NCBI RefSeq assembly: GCF_002005225.1
Contig: NZ_CP019724.1
Span: 2,170,001 to 2,234,000 of the forward strand
From: Streptomyces pactum
GTDB taxonomy: Bacteria > Actinomycetota > Actinomycetes > Streptomycetales > Streptomycetaceae
DNA: 64,000 nucleotides
Direction: 5' to 3'
Part shown: piece after piece, positions 44,424 through 52,262 of the stretch
How the letters are laid out: the number at the start of each line of letters is the position of its first letter
How positions within the stretch are numbered: position 1 is the stretch's first letter
Position numbers and translations under genes: made by a program
The notes under the pieces: generated by a model
What the model was told of the DNA's origin: nothing
The model's input: only the letters and a program-made list of their open reading frames with translations
Database searches by the model: none

Positions 44424-45770
44424 CTACCCGCGTCCGGCCGGGTCCGCGCCCCGGCCCCGCCGCACGGCGGCGAGCGCGGCCAGCACCATCCCCACGGCCA
44501 CGACCAGCAGACCGCGCAGCCACACCTCGGCCTCGATCTGCGTGGCGAGCGCGACGCAGGACAGGGCGCCCAGCACGGGGAGCACGGTCGGGGCCCGGAA
44601 GTGGTCGGCCTCGCCGCGGTCGCGGCGCAGCACGAGTACGGCCGTGTTGACCATGAGGAAGACCACGAGCAGCAGCAGGACCAGCGTGGACGCCAGGGTG
44701 GCGACGTCGCCGGTGAGCGCGAGGAGCATCGACAGCAAGGTCGTGACCGCGATCGCGGCCCACGGCGTACGGCGGCCGGGCAGCACCTTGGCCAGCGCGG
44801 CGGGCAGCAGCCCGTCCCGGGCCATGCCGTAGGCCAGGCGGGAGGACATGATGCCGGTGAGCAGCGCGCCGTTCGCCACGGCGACGAGCGCGATGGCGCT
44901 GAACAGCCGGGCCGGGACGCCGCCGGCCGCCTCGACGACCTCCAGCAGCGGCCCGCTCGACCCGGCCAGTCGGGCCGTCGGCACCGCCACGGACGCGGCG
45001 AGCCCCACCAGCACGTACACGACGCCCGCGGTGGCGAGGGCGCCGAACAGGGCACGCGGGTAGGAACGCCGGGGGTCGCGGGTCTCCTCGGCGACGTTCA
45101 CGGACGTCTCGAAGCCGACGAAGGAGTAGTACGCCAGTACGGAGCCGCTCAGCACCGCCGCCGCGGCCCCCTTCTCCGGCGTACCGAGCTGCCCGAGCCG
45201 CGCCACGTCGCCGTCGCCGCGCAGCAGCAGCCAGACGCCGAGGACGACGATGACGAGGAGGCCGCCGACCTCGACGACGGTGGCGACGACGTTGGCGCGG
45301 GTCGACTCCTTGATGCCCCGCGCGTTGACCAGCGCGAGCAGGGCGAGGAACAGCACGGCGACGAGCCCGACCGGCAGCGTCACGAAGGCGGAGAGGTAGT
45401 CGCCCCCGAAGCCGCGGGCCAGCGCGGCCACGGAGACGACGCCGGCGGCGAGCATGCAGAAACCGGCGACGAATCCGGCGAACGGTCCGAAGGCGCGGGT
45501 GGTGTAGTGGGAGGCTCCGCCCGCCCGCGGATACTTCGTGGCCAGCTCGGCGTAGGAGGCGGCGGTCAGCATCGCCAGCAGCAGCGCGACGACCAGCGGC
45601 AGCCACACCGCTCCCCCGGCGTCGGCGGCCACCTGCCCCACCAGGACGTAGACCCCGGCGCCGAGCACGTCGCCCAGGATGAAGAAGTACAGCAGCGGGG
45701 TGGTCAGCGCGCGCTTGAGCGCCGGGCCGCCCCGCGCGTCCGCCGAGGGTTGTTCTCCGAGTCTCGCCAT
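44424..45770 (-). CDS. APC-superfamily amino acid permease
   Basis: A 448-residue transporter with about 12 helices. Family features are PLLYFFILGDVLGAGVYVLV at the N-terminus, the conserved SYAELATKYPRAGGASHYTT near residue 72, and AYYSFVGFETSVNVAEETRD near 215. It is shorter at the C-terminus than the permease at 7577 and differs from it in the TM1 motif (GDVLGAGVY in place of GAIVGTGIF). Substrate unknown. A strong palindrome, probably the terminator of the upstream bL37 gene, lies just before its start. Confidence 0.83.
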   Translation of the reverse strand: MARLGEQPSADARGGPALKRALTTPLLYFFILGDVLGAGVYVLVGQVAADAGGAVWLPLVVALLLAMLTAASYAELATKYPRAGGASHYTTRAFGPFAGFVAGFCMLAAGVVSVAALARGFGGDYLSAFVTLPVGLVAVLFLALLALVNARGIKESTRANVVATVVEVGGLLVIVVLGVWLLLRGDGDVARLGQLGTPEKGAAAAVLSGSVLAYYSFVGFETSVNVAEETRDPRRSYPRALFGALATAGVVYVLVGLAASVAVPTARLAGSSGPLLEVVEAAGGVPARLFSAIALVAVANGALLTGIMSSRLAYGMARDGLLPAALAKVLPGRRTPWAAIAVTTLLSMLLALTGDVATLASTLVLLLLVVFLMVNTAVLVLRRDRGEADHFRAPTVLPVLGALSCVALATQIEAEVWLRGLLVVAVGMVLAALAAVRRGRGADPAGRG

Positions 45771-45837
45771 GGCGCCTCAGGTTTCCCGTAAGACGGGAAG
45801 CACGCCCTGCCGCACGGGTCTGTCCCGCCCCACGAAC

Positions 45838-45877
45838 GCGCATCGGGTGGGTGGCGATCGCCACCCACCCGATGCGC
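45838..45877. terminator. 40-bp perfect palindrome, probable terminator of bL37
   Basis: Bases 45838-45877 form a perfect 20-base-pair inverted repeat with no loop bases. Its left arm is GCGCATCGGGTGGGTGGCGA and its right arm is the exact reverse complement. It lies 10 bases beyond the stop of the tiny bL37 gene and before the permease gene, as expected for a strong hairpin terminator. Confidence 0.75.
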
Positions 45878-45887
45878 CGCCCCGTCC

Positions 45888-45965
45888 TCAGCTCTGCGGA
45901 CGGCTGCCGTGGTTCGCGCCGTTCTTGCGACGGGCCTTCTTCTTACGACGTCGCTTCGAGGACAT
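45888..45965 (-). CDS. Ribosomal protein bL37
   Basis: A 25-residue basic peptide, starting MSSKRRRKKKARRKN and ending GANHGSRPQS, matching the actinobacterial-specific large-subunit protein bL37 known from mycobacterial ribosome structures, which has the same KKxRK...ANHGxRP pattern. AAAGGAGGG lies 5 bases before the ATG, a near-perfect ribosome-binding site, consistent with high expression. A 40-bp palindrome follows the stop. It is below the usual length cut-off for gene callers and easy to miss. Confidence 0.85.
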   Translation of the reverse strand: MSSKRRRKKKARRKNGANHGSRPQS

Positions 45966-46433
45966 CGAACCCTCCTTTTCCTGTGCCTTCACGTGCTGTC
46001 CACCGGATTGTGGCCCCGGAGATCACGGAGCACCTTTCCCACCGACGCGACGGCAAACACCCGACGCGAAATGCACACGGGTGGCCTACGTCACGAGGGG
46101 CGACACGGCGACACGGCGACGCGGTGACACGGCGCCTCGGCGCGGCCGCCGGCTCCCACGGGCCGGACCGGCTTCGCGGCCGTCGGGCGCGATCGGTCGA
46201 GGTGATGCCGTGGCCGCGCCGCGGGCACCTTTCCACCGGAGCGGGAACCTGTCGGGCACACCGCACGTTGTGACGAGTGGTTGTAGCTGAAGTTTGCGTA
46301 CGTGGAAGCGCCCGCGGAGTTCTGACAGCGGGCGCCTTCGTTCGGAGTTTCCTTCGACGGCCGGCGACCGGCAACCCGGAAGCGCGCGGCCCCGTGCTCT
46401 CCGCCCGGTTCGTCATCTAGAAGGAGACAGCAC
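45966..46433. other. Intergenic region with bL37 promoter and cold-shock-type leader
   Basis: This 468-base gap holds the bL37 start region on the left. Around 46090-46135 there are short repeats of GACACGGC, with no gene. From about 46270 (GTTGTAGCTGAAGTTTGCGT) to the AAGGAG at 46420 the sequence looks like the long leader typical of cspA-type genes. No convincing gene on either strand. Confidence 0.45.
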
Positions 46434-46544
46434 ATGGCTCGAGACACAGCGAAGTGGTTCGACGCGGAGAAGGGTTCCGGCTTCATCGCCCCTGCTGAGG
46501 GCGGCGGCGCCGGCCCGCAGGCCGACCGGGTCCGCGCGCTCTGA
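46434..46544 (+). pseudogene. Cold-shock protein gene with internal deletion
   Basis: A 36-codon open frame after a good AAGGAG site. Residues 1-25 (MARDTAKWFDAEKGSGFIAP then AEGGG) match the start of CspA-type proteins, and residues 26-36 (AGPQADRVRAL) match their very end (GPQAENVxPx). About 30 central residues, including the RNP2-like VFVHY segment, are missing, and RNP1 carries Ser for Phe (KGSGFI). The product cannot form the five-stranded OB fold. The leader and ribosome-binding site look intact, so the short peptide may still be expressed. Confidence 0.7.
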
Positions 46545-46710
46545 GCCGCACGTTTCCGAGGCAGGCCGTTGCCGGGCAGGCCCATTCCCAGAATCCCTGC
46601 CCCGAGGCCGACACCTCCCGGGGCGGGCCCGTGCGCGAACCTGCCCGGGGTGCTTCCCCCCTGGGGCCCTGCCCGCACGGCCGACGCCCACGCAGCCCGA
46701 GAGGTAGAAC

Positions 46711-47802
46711 GTGACCACGCAGACCATCGACCGGGGCGACGGCCCGGCGGACCCCGCCCGAATGACGGGACCTCCGCCCACCCGCCGCGGCAGTGACTTC
46801 GCCGCCCTCTCCCGCGAGGTGAAGGAGAGCGGGCTGCTGAGGCGCCGCCCGGTCTACTACTCCGTCAAGATCGGGGCGAACTCGCTCCTGCTGGCCGCGG
46901 GATGGACCGCCTTCGCCCTGCTCGGGCAGTCGTGGTGGCAGCTCGTGACCGCCGCCTTCCTCGCGGTGATGTTCACCCAGACCGCCTTCATCGGGCACGA
47001 CGCCGGCCACCACCAGATCGCCGCCTCCAAGCGGGTCAACGACCTCCTCGGCCGCGTCCACGCCGACCTGCTGGTCGGTCTGAGCTACGGCTGGTGGATC
47101 AACAAGCACACCCGGCACCACTCCCACCCCAACCACGTCGACCGCGACCCCGACATCGCCGACGGCGCGATCGCGTTCACCGAGGACCAGGCCCGCGTCC
47201 GCCGGGGAGCGTACGCCTGGCTCGGCCGTCACCAGGCATGGCTCTTCTTCCCCATGCTGCTGCTGGAGGGACTCGCCCTGCACGTCGCCGGTGTACGGGC
47301 GACGTTCGACGGCACCGGCAGGCGGACCGGGCGGGCGGCCAGACTGGCCGAGGCGGGCATGCTGACGACGCACATCGTCGGCTATCTCGTCGCCCTGTTC
47401 TGGTTCCTGACCCCCCTCCAGGCCGTGGCCTTCCTCCTGGTGCACCAAGGGCTGTTCGGTCTGTACATGGGGTGCTCGTTCGCCCCCAACCACAAGGGCA
47501 TGGCCCTGTTCGCCAAGAACGACAAGGTCGACTTCCTGCGCCGCCAGGTGCTGACGTCACGCAACATCCGCGGCCACCGGCTCACCGACCTGGCGCTCGG
47601 CGGACTGAACTACCAGATCGAGCACCACCTGTTCCCGTCCATGCCGCGGCCCAGCCTGCGCCACGCCCAGCAGCTCGTACGCACGTTCTGCGCCCGGCAC
47701 GGCATCGCCTACCACGAGACGGGGCTCCTCGACTCCTACGCCCAGGTGCTGAGGCATCTCCACGCCGTCGGCGGACCGCTGCGGCCCGAACTGGAGTACT
47801 GA
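46711..47802 (+). CDS. Fatty acid desaturase
   Basis: A 363-residue membrane di-iron desaturase with all three histidine boxes: HDAGHH near residue 95, HTRHHSHPNH near 131 and QIEHHLFP near 306. Hydrophobic pairs of helices flank the first two boxes. It introduces a double bond into acyl chains of membrane lipids, giving fluidity at low temperature. It lies 166 bases after the damaged cold-shock gene, a sensible functional neighbour. The GTG start follows GAGAGG. Confidence 0.88.
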   Translation: MTTQTIDRGDGPADPARMTGPPPTRRGSDFAALSREVKESGLLRRRPVYYSVKIGANSLLLAAGWTAFALLGQSWWQLVTAAFLAVMFTQTAFIGHDAGHHQIAASKRVNDLLGRVHADLLVGLSYGWWINKHTRHHSHPNHVDRDPDIADGAIAFTEDQARVRRGAYAWLGRHQAWLFFPMLLLEGLALHVAGVRATFDGTGRRTGRAARLAEAGMLTTHIVGYLVALFWFLTPLQAVAFLLVHQGLFGLYMGCSFAPNHKGMALFAKNDKVDFLRRQVLTSRNIRGHRLTDLALGGLNYQIEHHLFPSMPRPSLRHAQQLVRTFCARHGIAYHETGLLDSYAQVLRHLHAVGGPLRPELEY

Positions 47803-47848
47803 CCCTCCCGCACCCACACCCGCCCCCCTGCGGTCCGGCACCGCAGCG

Positions 47849-48364
47849 TCAGTAGGCGAGCGGTGTATGGGTGCCGAAGGAGCGTTGGTGGTAGGTGAGG
47901 GGGCTGGGACTCACCGGGTCTCCCTCACCCGGTTCGGCCGTGAGGACATGGGCGAGCAGGACCGTGTGGTCCCCGGCGGTGACGTAGTCACCGGCCTCGG
48001 CGGCGATCCATGCCGCCGATCCCGGCAGGCGGGGACGATCCTGGCTCGGCAACCAGGTCACGCCGTCGAACTTGTCCGGTCCGGAACGGGCGAAGGCGAT
48101 GGCGAGATCAGCCTGGTGGGCGCCCAGGATGTTGAGACCCAAGCGACCGGTGCGGCGGATGACCGCGAGGAGTCGAGAGCCGTTGGCCAGGGACACCAGC
48201 ACCATCGGGGGCGTCAGGGACAGCGAGACGAAGGCGCTGACCGTGGTGCCGTGCGGGCGCGAACCGTCCATCGCGGTGGCCACGGCGACAGGGGAGACGA
48301 CAGTGGACATGGCGTCGCGAAACGCTTGCGGGGTCATGGTGCTGGAGGGCTTGGGGGTGGGCAT
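47849..48364 (-). CDS. Flavin reductase family protein
   Basis: A 171-residue FMN-binding split-barrel flavin reductase (HpaC/NtaB type). Family stretches are FRDAMSTVVSPVAVATAMDG at the N-terminus, HGTTVSAFVSLSLTPPMVLV, and GRLGLNILGAHQADLAIAFA. It supplies reduced flavin to a partner monooxygenase. The likely partner, an NtaA/DszA-type monooxygenase, survives only as a frameshifted fragment immediately upstream on the same strand, so this gene may now be orphaned. Confidence 0.84.
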   Translation of the reverse strand: MPTPKPSSTMTPQAFRDAMSTVVSPVAVATAMDGSRPHGTTVSAFVSLSLTPPMVLVSLANGSRLLAVIRRTGRLGLNILGAHQADLAIAFARSGPDKFDGVTWLPSQDRPRLPGSAAWIAAEAGDYVTAGDHTVLLAHVLTAEPGEGDPVSPSPLTYHQRSFGTHTPLAY

Positions 48365-48379
48365 ACCGGGCCGTTTCTA

Positions 48380-48690
48380 TGACGCGGGAGTCGAGCCCGA
48401 ACTGGTCGCGGGCTCCGAAATGGTTGCGCGGGGTGGAGCCTTCTCGGTCGAGGGGGGACAGGCACCGTGCCCGCGGATGGGACGACCTGGTCGACCATGG
48501 TTCCGACGCCCTGGCGATGGTCGTCGATGACGAGCGGGAAGCCGTCGCAGGCTCCCGCCTCGAACCGCTCCCGCACGTGGTCGGCCACGTCGGCGAAGGT
48601 GCCGGCCACGAGCGGGTGGTGGTCGACGACGCCATGGGCGAGAACGTCCCACAGGCTGCACAGCACTGCCGGATGGCACTGGCGTTTTCG
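48380..48690 (-). pseudogene. C-terminal remnant of an NtaA/DszA-type FMN-dependent monooxygenase
   Basis: On the minus strand HHPLVAGTFADVADHVRERF and EAGACDGFPLVID read like the C-terminal part of NtaA/SnaA/DszA monooxygenases. After GTMVDQVVP the frame goes wrong, and the expected tail (RARCLSPLDREGSTPRNHFG) continues in another frame near 48475, so a frameshift is present. Nothing recognisable of the N-terminal three quarters remains; 48690-48857 carries no clear gene. It sits directly upstream of the flavin reductase, its natural partner. Confidence 0.55.
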
Positions 48691-48857
48691 CGGGTGGAGG
48701 GACCTCCGCCCCACGCATGGCGGCGTCCCGCAGCCGAAATGGGGTGTCCAGCGAGGACCCATACCCCGGTAGGTCCGCGTCCGACGGGTGCTGCGGATAC
48801 CTGCACACGGCGTCGAGCCCTCACCGTAGTACGTCCGGCTCCTCCGATCCGCCGAAC

Positions 48858-51494
48858 TCAAGGCCGGTTGATCAGACGGTGGGCCACGCCGGCCACGGTG
48901 GGCGACTCGAAGAGGGAGCGGATGTCCAGGTCGCAACCGAAGACCGAGCGGATGCGCTCGGTCAAGCGGATGCCCAGCAGCGAATGACCGCCCACGTGGA
49001 AGAAATTGTCGTGGATTCCGATCCCGGGGAGGTCGAGCACCTCCGCGAACAGGGCGCACAGAAGCTCCTCCTGCGCAGTGCGCGGAGCGGCGGAGGCGAC
49101 GGTGCGCGGGAGCGGGTCCGGGAGCGCCCTGTGGTCGAGCTTGCCGTTCGGTGACAGCGGAAACGCGTCGAGGACCGTGAACGTCGACGGGATCATGTGC
49201 TCCGGGAGACGCCGTGCCGCGGCGCGGCGGACCTCCTCGGCGAACAGGTCCGGGTCGGAGGGGAGTTGCCGGCCGGGGCGGGGCTCGGCGGCGGCTCGGG
49301 CCGGACCGTCCGGCGCGTCGCCCGGGCGGCGGGCGTACACGGTGACCAGTCCCGTGCCCGTGAGGAGGGGCGCCGTCTCGACCTCGACGGAGTAGCCGTG
49401 AGCCGTGAGCCGGTCCTTGACGCGGGCCACCCGGTCGCCCGCGTCGTGCGCCTCGATCGTCAACTGCCGGATGAGGGGCCAGTGGGCGTCGTCGATGCCG
49501 TCCAGGACCTCGAGTTCGCTCTTCTCCGCGTCGATCTTCAGCAGGTCGACGCGGTCCACCGCGGACTCGCGGATGACGTCGGACAGGGTCCGCAGCCGGC
49601 AGACCACCTCCTCGTGCCGCAGCCGTTCGGTGAGCAGCACGTCGAGGTCGGCCTCGGACCCGGGCGTGCCGAGGCCTGTCGCCAGAGGGTCGTTGCGTAC
49701 GTACGCCTCCACGACGCCGCGCTCCTGCGCCGTGTCGCCGAACCTGCCGGACATGATGGACAGGCCCGGGTAGTAGGTGAACGTCGCCGTGTCCTCCTTC
49801 TCACCGAGCCCGTAGGGGAACAGCCGGACGTCGGCACCGTGGATGCGGGTGTTCAGCTCCAGCAGACGGAACAGGTCGGGTATGGGCTCGAACGCGTGGA
49901 TGACGGCGTCCGGGAAGGACCGGGCGACGGCGAGGGTGAACAGCCCGATGTGCGCGCCGACGTCGAACACGCACGCGCCCGGCGGCAGGGTGATGCCGTT
50001 GCGGAGGTACTCGCGGCGCTCGAAGACCTCCTGGTAGACGAAGTCCGTCTCGGTGTGGTTGCCCGACGCGACGAGCGTGCCGTCGGGCAGTGTGTGCCGC
50101 TCGTCGGCGCCGAGCAGGCCCTGGCGTTCGAGCCGGCACACCTGGAGCAGGGGGCCCGCCTCGCGGGCGTCCGGGACGAGGTAGGCGGCGAGTCGCGCGC
50201 CGCCCGTCTCGTCCGGCCGGGCCACGACCGCGGCGGTCGCCACGCCGGGCAGGCCCGCCAGCACTGCCTCGACCTCGCCCGGTTCGACGCGCATGCCCCG
50301 CACCTTGACCTGGTGGTCGGTCCGGCCGGCGTACTCGACGGCTCCGTCGGGGCGCAGGCGGGCGAGGTCGCCGGTGCGGTACATGCGGCTGCCGGGCGGT
50401 CCGTACGGGTCGGGCAGGAAACGGTCCGCGGTGAGGTCCGGGCGGTTCACGTAGCCGCGGGCCACCTGGACGCCGGTGATGTGGAGTTCGCCGGTGACGC
50501 CGGGCTCCACCGGCCGGAGGTCGGTGTCGAGAACGTACAGGCGGGTGTTCCACACGGGCCGGCCGATGGGGACCGGCCCCGGCGGGTCACCGGCCCGGCA
50601 CTCCCAGTGGGAGACGTCGACGGCCGCCTCCGTGGGGCCGTACAGGTTGTGCAGCTCGGCGCCGCCGAGGACGGGGAAGAACCGGTCGCGCAGTTCGCCG
50701 GGGAGGGCTTCTCCGCTGGCGAAGACCCGGCGCAGACCGGTGCACGCGGCGGCTGCGGGCTCGTCGAGGAACAGCCTGAGCATCGACGGCACGAAGTGGA
50801 CGGCCGTCACCCGCTGGGACCGGATCAGCTCCGCGATGTACCGCGGGTCCCGGTGTCCGCCGGGCTCGGCCACGACCAGGGCCGCGCCGACGCTCAGGGG
50901 CCAGAAGAACTCCCACACCGAGACGTCGAAGTCCGCCGGGGTCTTCTGCAGCACCCGGTCGTCGGCACCGAGGTGGTACCGGTCCTGCATCCACCGCAGC
51001 CTGTTGACGATCGCCCGGTGCGGTACGGCGACGCCCTTCGGCCGTCCGGTCGACCCCGAGGTGTAGATCACGTACGCGGTGTTCAGCGGGTGCGGCGGCG
51101 GCAGGGGGTGGTCCTCCGAGGTGTCCCGTGCCGACAGGTCCCGGACGTCGTCGGCGGTCAGCACCGTCAGGGGCCGCGCGTCCTCGGTCATGAGCGCGAC
51201 CCGTTCGGCCGGATGCCCCGGGTCGAGCGGCAGGTAGGCCGCCCCCGTCCGGTGGACCGCGTACAGGGCGAGGACCAGCTCCACGGAACGCGGCACGCTC
51301 ACCGCGACGACTGTCTCCGGCCCGGCGCCGCGGGCCGCCAGGGCACGGGCCAGCCGCTCGGTCCGGGCGTCCAGTTCGGCGTAGGTCAGTACGGTGCCGT
51401 CGGCGACGATCGCGACCGCGTCGGGCGTTCTGGCCACCTGCGCCGAGAAGAGCTCGGGCAGGGTGGTCGGCGGGTTGTGCACGCTGTCCCCCAT
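48858..51494 (-). CDS. NRPS protein: serine-type adenylation domain interrupted by FkbM methyltransferase, plus PCP
   Basis: An 878-residue protein without a condensation domain. The A domain starts near residue 10; A3 is YTSGSTGRPKG near 145. Specificity residues read by alignment with GrsA are D235 V236 W239 H278 F299 S301 L322 V330 D331, matching the serine code. Between A8 (TDHQVKVRGMRVEPGEVE) and A10 (SPNGKLDHR near 780) lies an FkbM-type SAM methyltransferase, about 450-715, with VFDVGAHIGLFTLA. A PCP follows (NFFHVGGHSLLGIRL near 835). No thioesterase. Predicted to load Ser and methylate it, probably on oxygen. ATG 51494 follows AAGGGAAG. Confidence 0.85.
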   Translation of the reverse strand: MGDSVHNPPTTLPELFSAQVARTPDAVAIVADGTVLTYAELDARTERLARALAARGAGPETVVAVSVPRSVELVLALYAVHRTGAAYLPLDPGHPAERVALMTEDARPLTVLTADDVRDLSARDTSEDHPLPPPHPLNTAYVIYTSGSTGRPKGVAVPHRAIVNRLRWMQDRYHLGADDRVLQKTPADFDVSVWEFFWPLSVGAALVVAEPGGHRDPRYIAELIRSQRVTAVHFVPSMLRLFLDEPAAAACTGLRRVFASGEALPGELRDRFFPVLGGAELHNLYGPTEAAVDVSHWECRAGDPPGPVPIGRPVWNTRLYVLDTDLRPVEPGVTGELHITGVQVARGYVNRPDLTADRFLPDPYGPPGSRMYRTGDLARLRPDGAVEYAGRTDHQVKVRGMRVEPGEVEAVLAGLPGVATAAVVARPDETGGARLAAYLVPDAREAGPLLQVCRLERQGLLGADERHTLPDGTLVASGNHTETDFVYQEVFERREYLRNGITLPPGACVFDVGAHIGLFTLAVARSFPDAVIHAFEPIPDLFRLLELNTRIHGADVRLFPYGLGEKEDTATFTYYPGLSIMSGRFGDTAQERGVVEAYVRNDPLATGLGTPGSEADLDVLLTERLRHEEVVCRLRTLSDVIRESAVDRVDLLKIDAEKSELEVLDGIDDAHWPLIRQLTIEAHDAGDRVARVKDRLTAHGYSVEVETAPLLTGTGLVTVYARRPGDAPDGPARAAAEPRPGRQLPSDPDLFAEEVRRAAARRLPEHMIPSTFTVLDAFPLSPNGKLDHRALPDPLPRTVASAAPRTAQEELLCALFAEVLDLPGIGIHDNFFHVGGHSLLGIRLTERIRSVFGCDLDIRSLFESPTVAGVAHRLINRP

Positions 51495-51507
51495 GATGTC
51501 GCTTCCC

Positions 51508-52098
51508 TTACGGCCTGACAGGCCGCTGTGCCGCACCGAGGGCGGCGTGCGGCAACCGCACCGGCAGGTCGTAGCGTCGCCGGACACTCGTGCCGAGCCT
51601 GCCGACGTCGGCCCCGTACACGTGCAGGGAGACGGTCAGTCCGTCGGTCGCGCTGCGGACCTCGTGGATGTCCCCCGGCGGCGAGAGGTGGGCGACGGTT
51701 CCGGTGTGGTTGACGGTGACGTCGACGGGGACGAGGTGCGGTGAGCCGTCCTCGTCGACGAGCCGGTAGCGGATCTCCTCCTCGGCCCCCCGGTGGACGC
51801 CGATCACACACCAGCAGACGTGGTCGTGGATCGGAGTGTGCTGGCCGGGCAGCCACACGAGGGCGACGACGGAGAACGTACCGTCCGGCTCGATGTGCAG
51901 GACGTGTTGCTTGTACGCGGCCGGGTCGGGGGTGAGCTGCTCCTCGGTCAGCAGGTCGTCGTGGCGCAGATGGGCGGCGACGATGTCCGCCACCCGCCGG
52001 CCCGCCTGCTCGCACCGGCCGACGGGGACGCGCAGCCCTTGGCGGATCTCCCTGACGAGGACGTCCAGTCTCGATCCCCTGGAGGAGGGAGCGGGCAT
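51508..52098 (-). CDS. Cysteine dioxygenase-like cupin
   Basis: A 196-residue cupin of the cysteine dioxygenase type I family, with the metal-binding block QHTPIHDHVCWCVIGVHRG near residue 88 and a second motif with GDIHEVRSATDGLTVSLHVY near 150. Cysteine dioxygenases make cysteine sulfinate from cysteine with O2 and Fe(II); relatives act on other thiols. It lies 13 bases before the NRPS gene and after the PKS genes, so is likely a tailoring or precursor-supply enzyme of the cluster. AAGGAG lies immediately before the double ATG at 52101/52098. Confidence 0.8.
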   Translation of the reverse strand: MPAPSSRGSRLDVLVREIRQGLRVPVGRCEQAGRRVADIVAAHLRHDDLLTEEQLTPDPAAYKQHVLHIEPDGTFSVVALVWLPGQHTPIHDHVCWCVIGVHRGAEEEIRYRLVDEDGSPHLVPVDVTVNHTGTVAHLSPPGDIHEVRSATDGLTVSLHVYGADVGRLGTSVRRRYDLPVRLPHAALGAAQRPVRP

Positions 52099-52199
52099 CA
52101 TGCTCCTTTCGTACCGCGCCCGGCGCCCCTTGACGGGAGCGCCGGGAACACCCACCGGCCGGTGGGGCGACGGTGTCGACTCGGGTGCGCTCCGGCGCG

Positions 52200-52243
52200 G
52201 GCCCGGTGTGGGCCCGGTGTGGGCCCGGTGTGGGCCCGGCGCG
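52200..52243. repeat. 11-bp tandem repeat between PKS and cupin genes
   Basis: GGCCCGGTGTG is repeated three times exactly, and a fourth copy reads GGCCCGGCGCG. It fills part of the 164-base gap after the PKS stop. It is the only sizeable gap in the biosynthetic operon apart from those around the PLP gene. Confidence 0.85.
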
Positions 52244-52262
52244 GGACGGGCCGGCCGCCGGA

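Noticed and set aside
49197..51518. A 773-codon plus-strand open frame
   Set aside because: Mirror of the NRPS gene; no domain and no ribosome-binding site.
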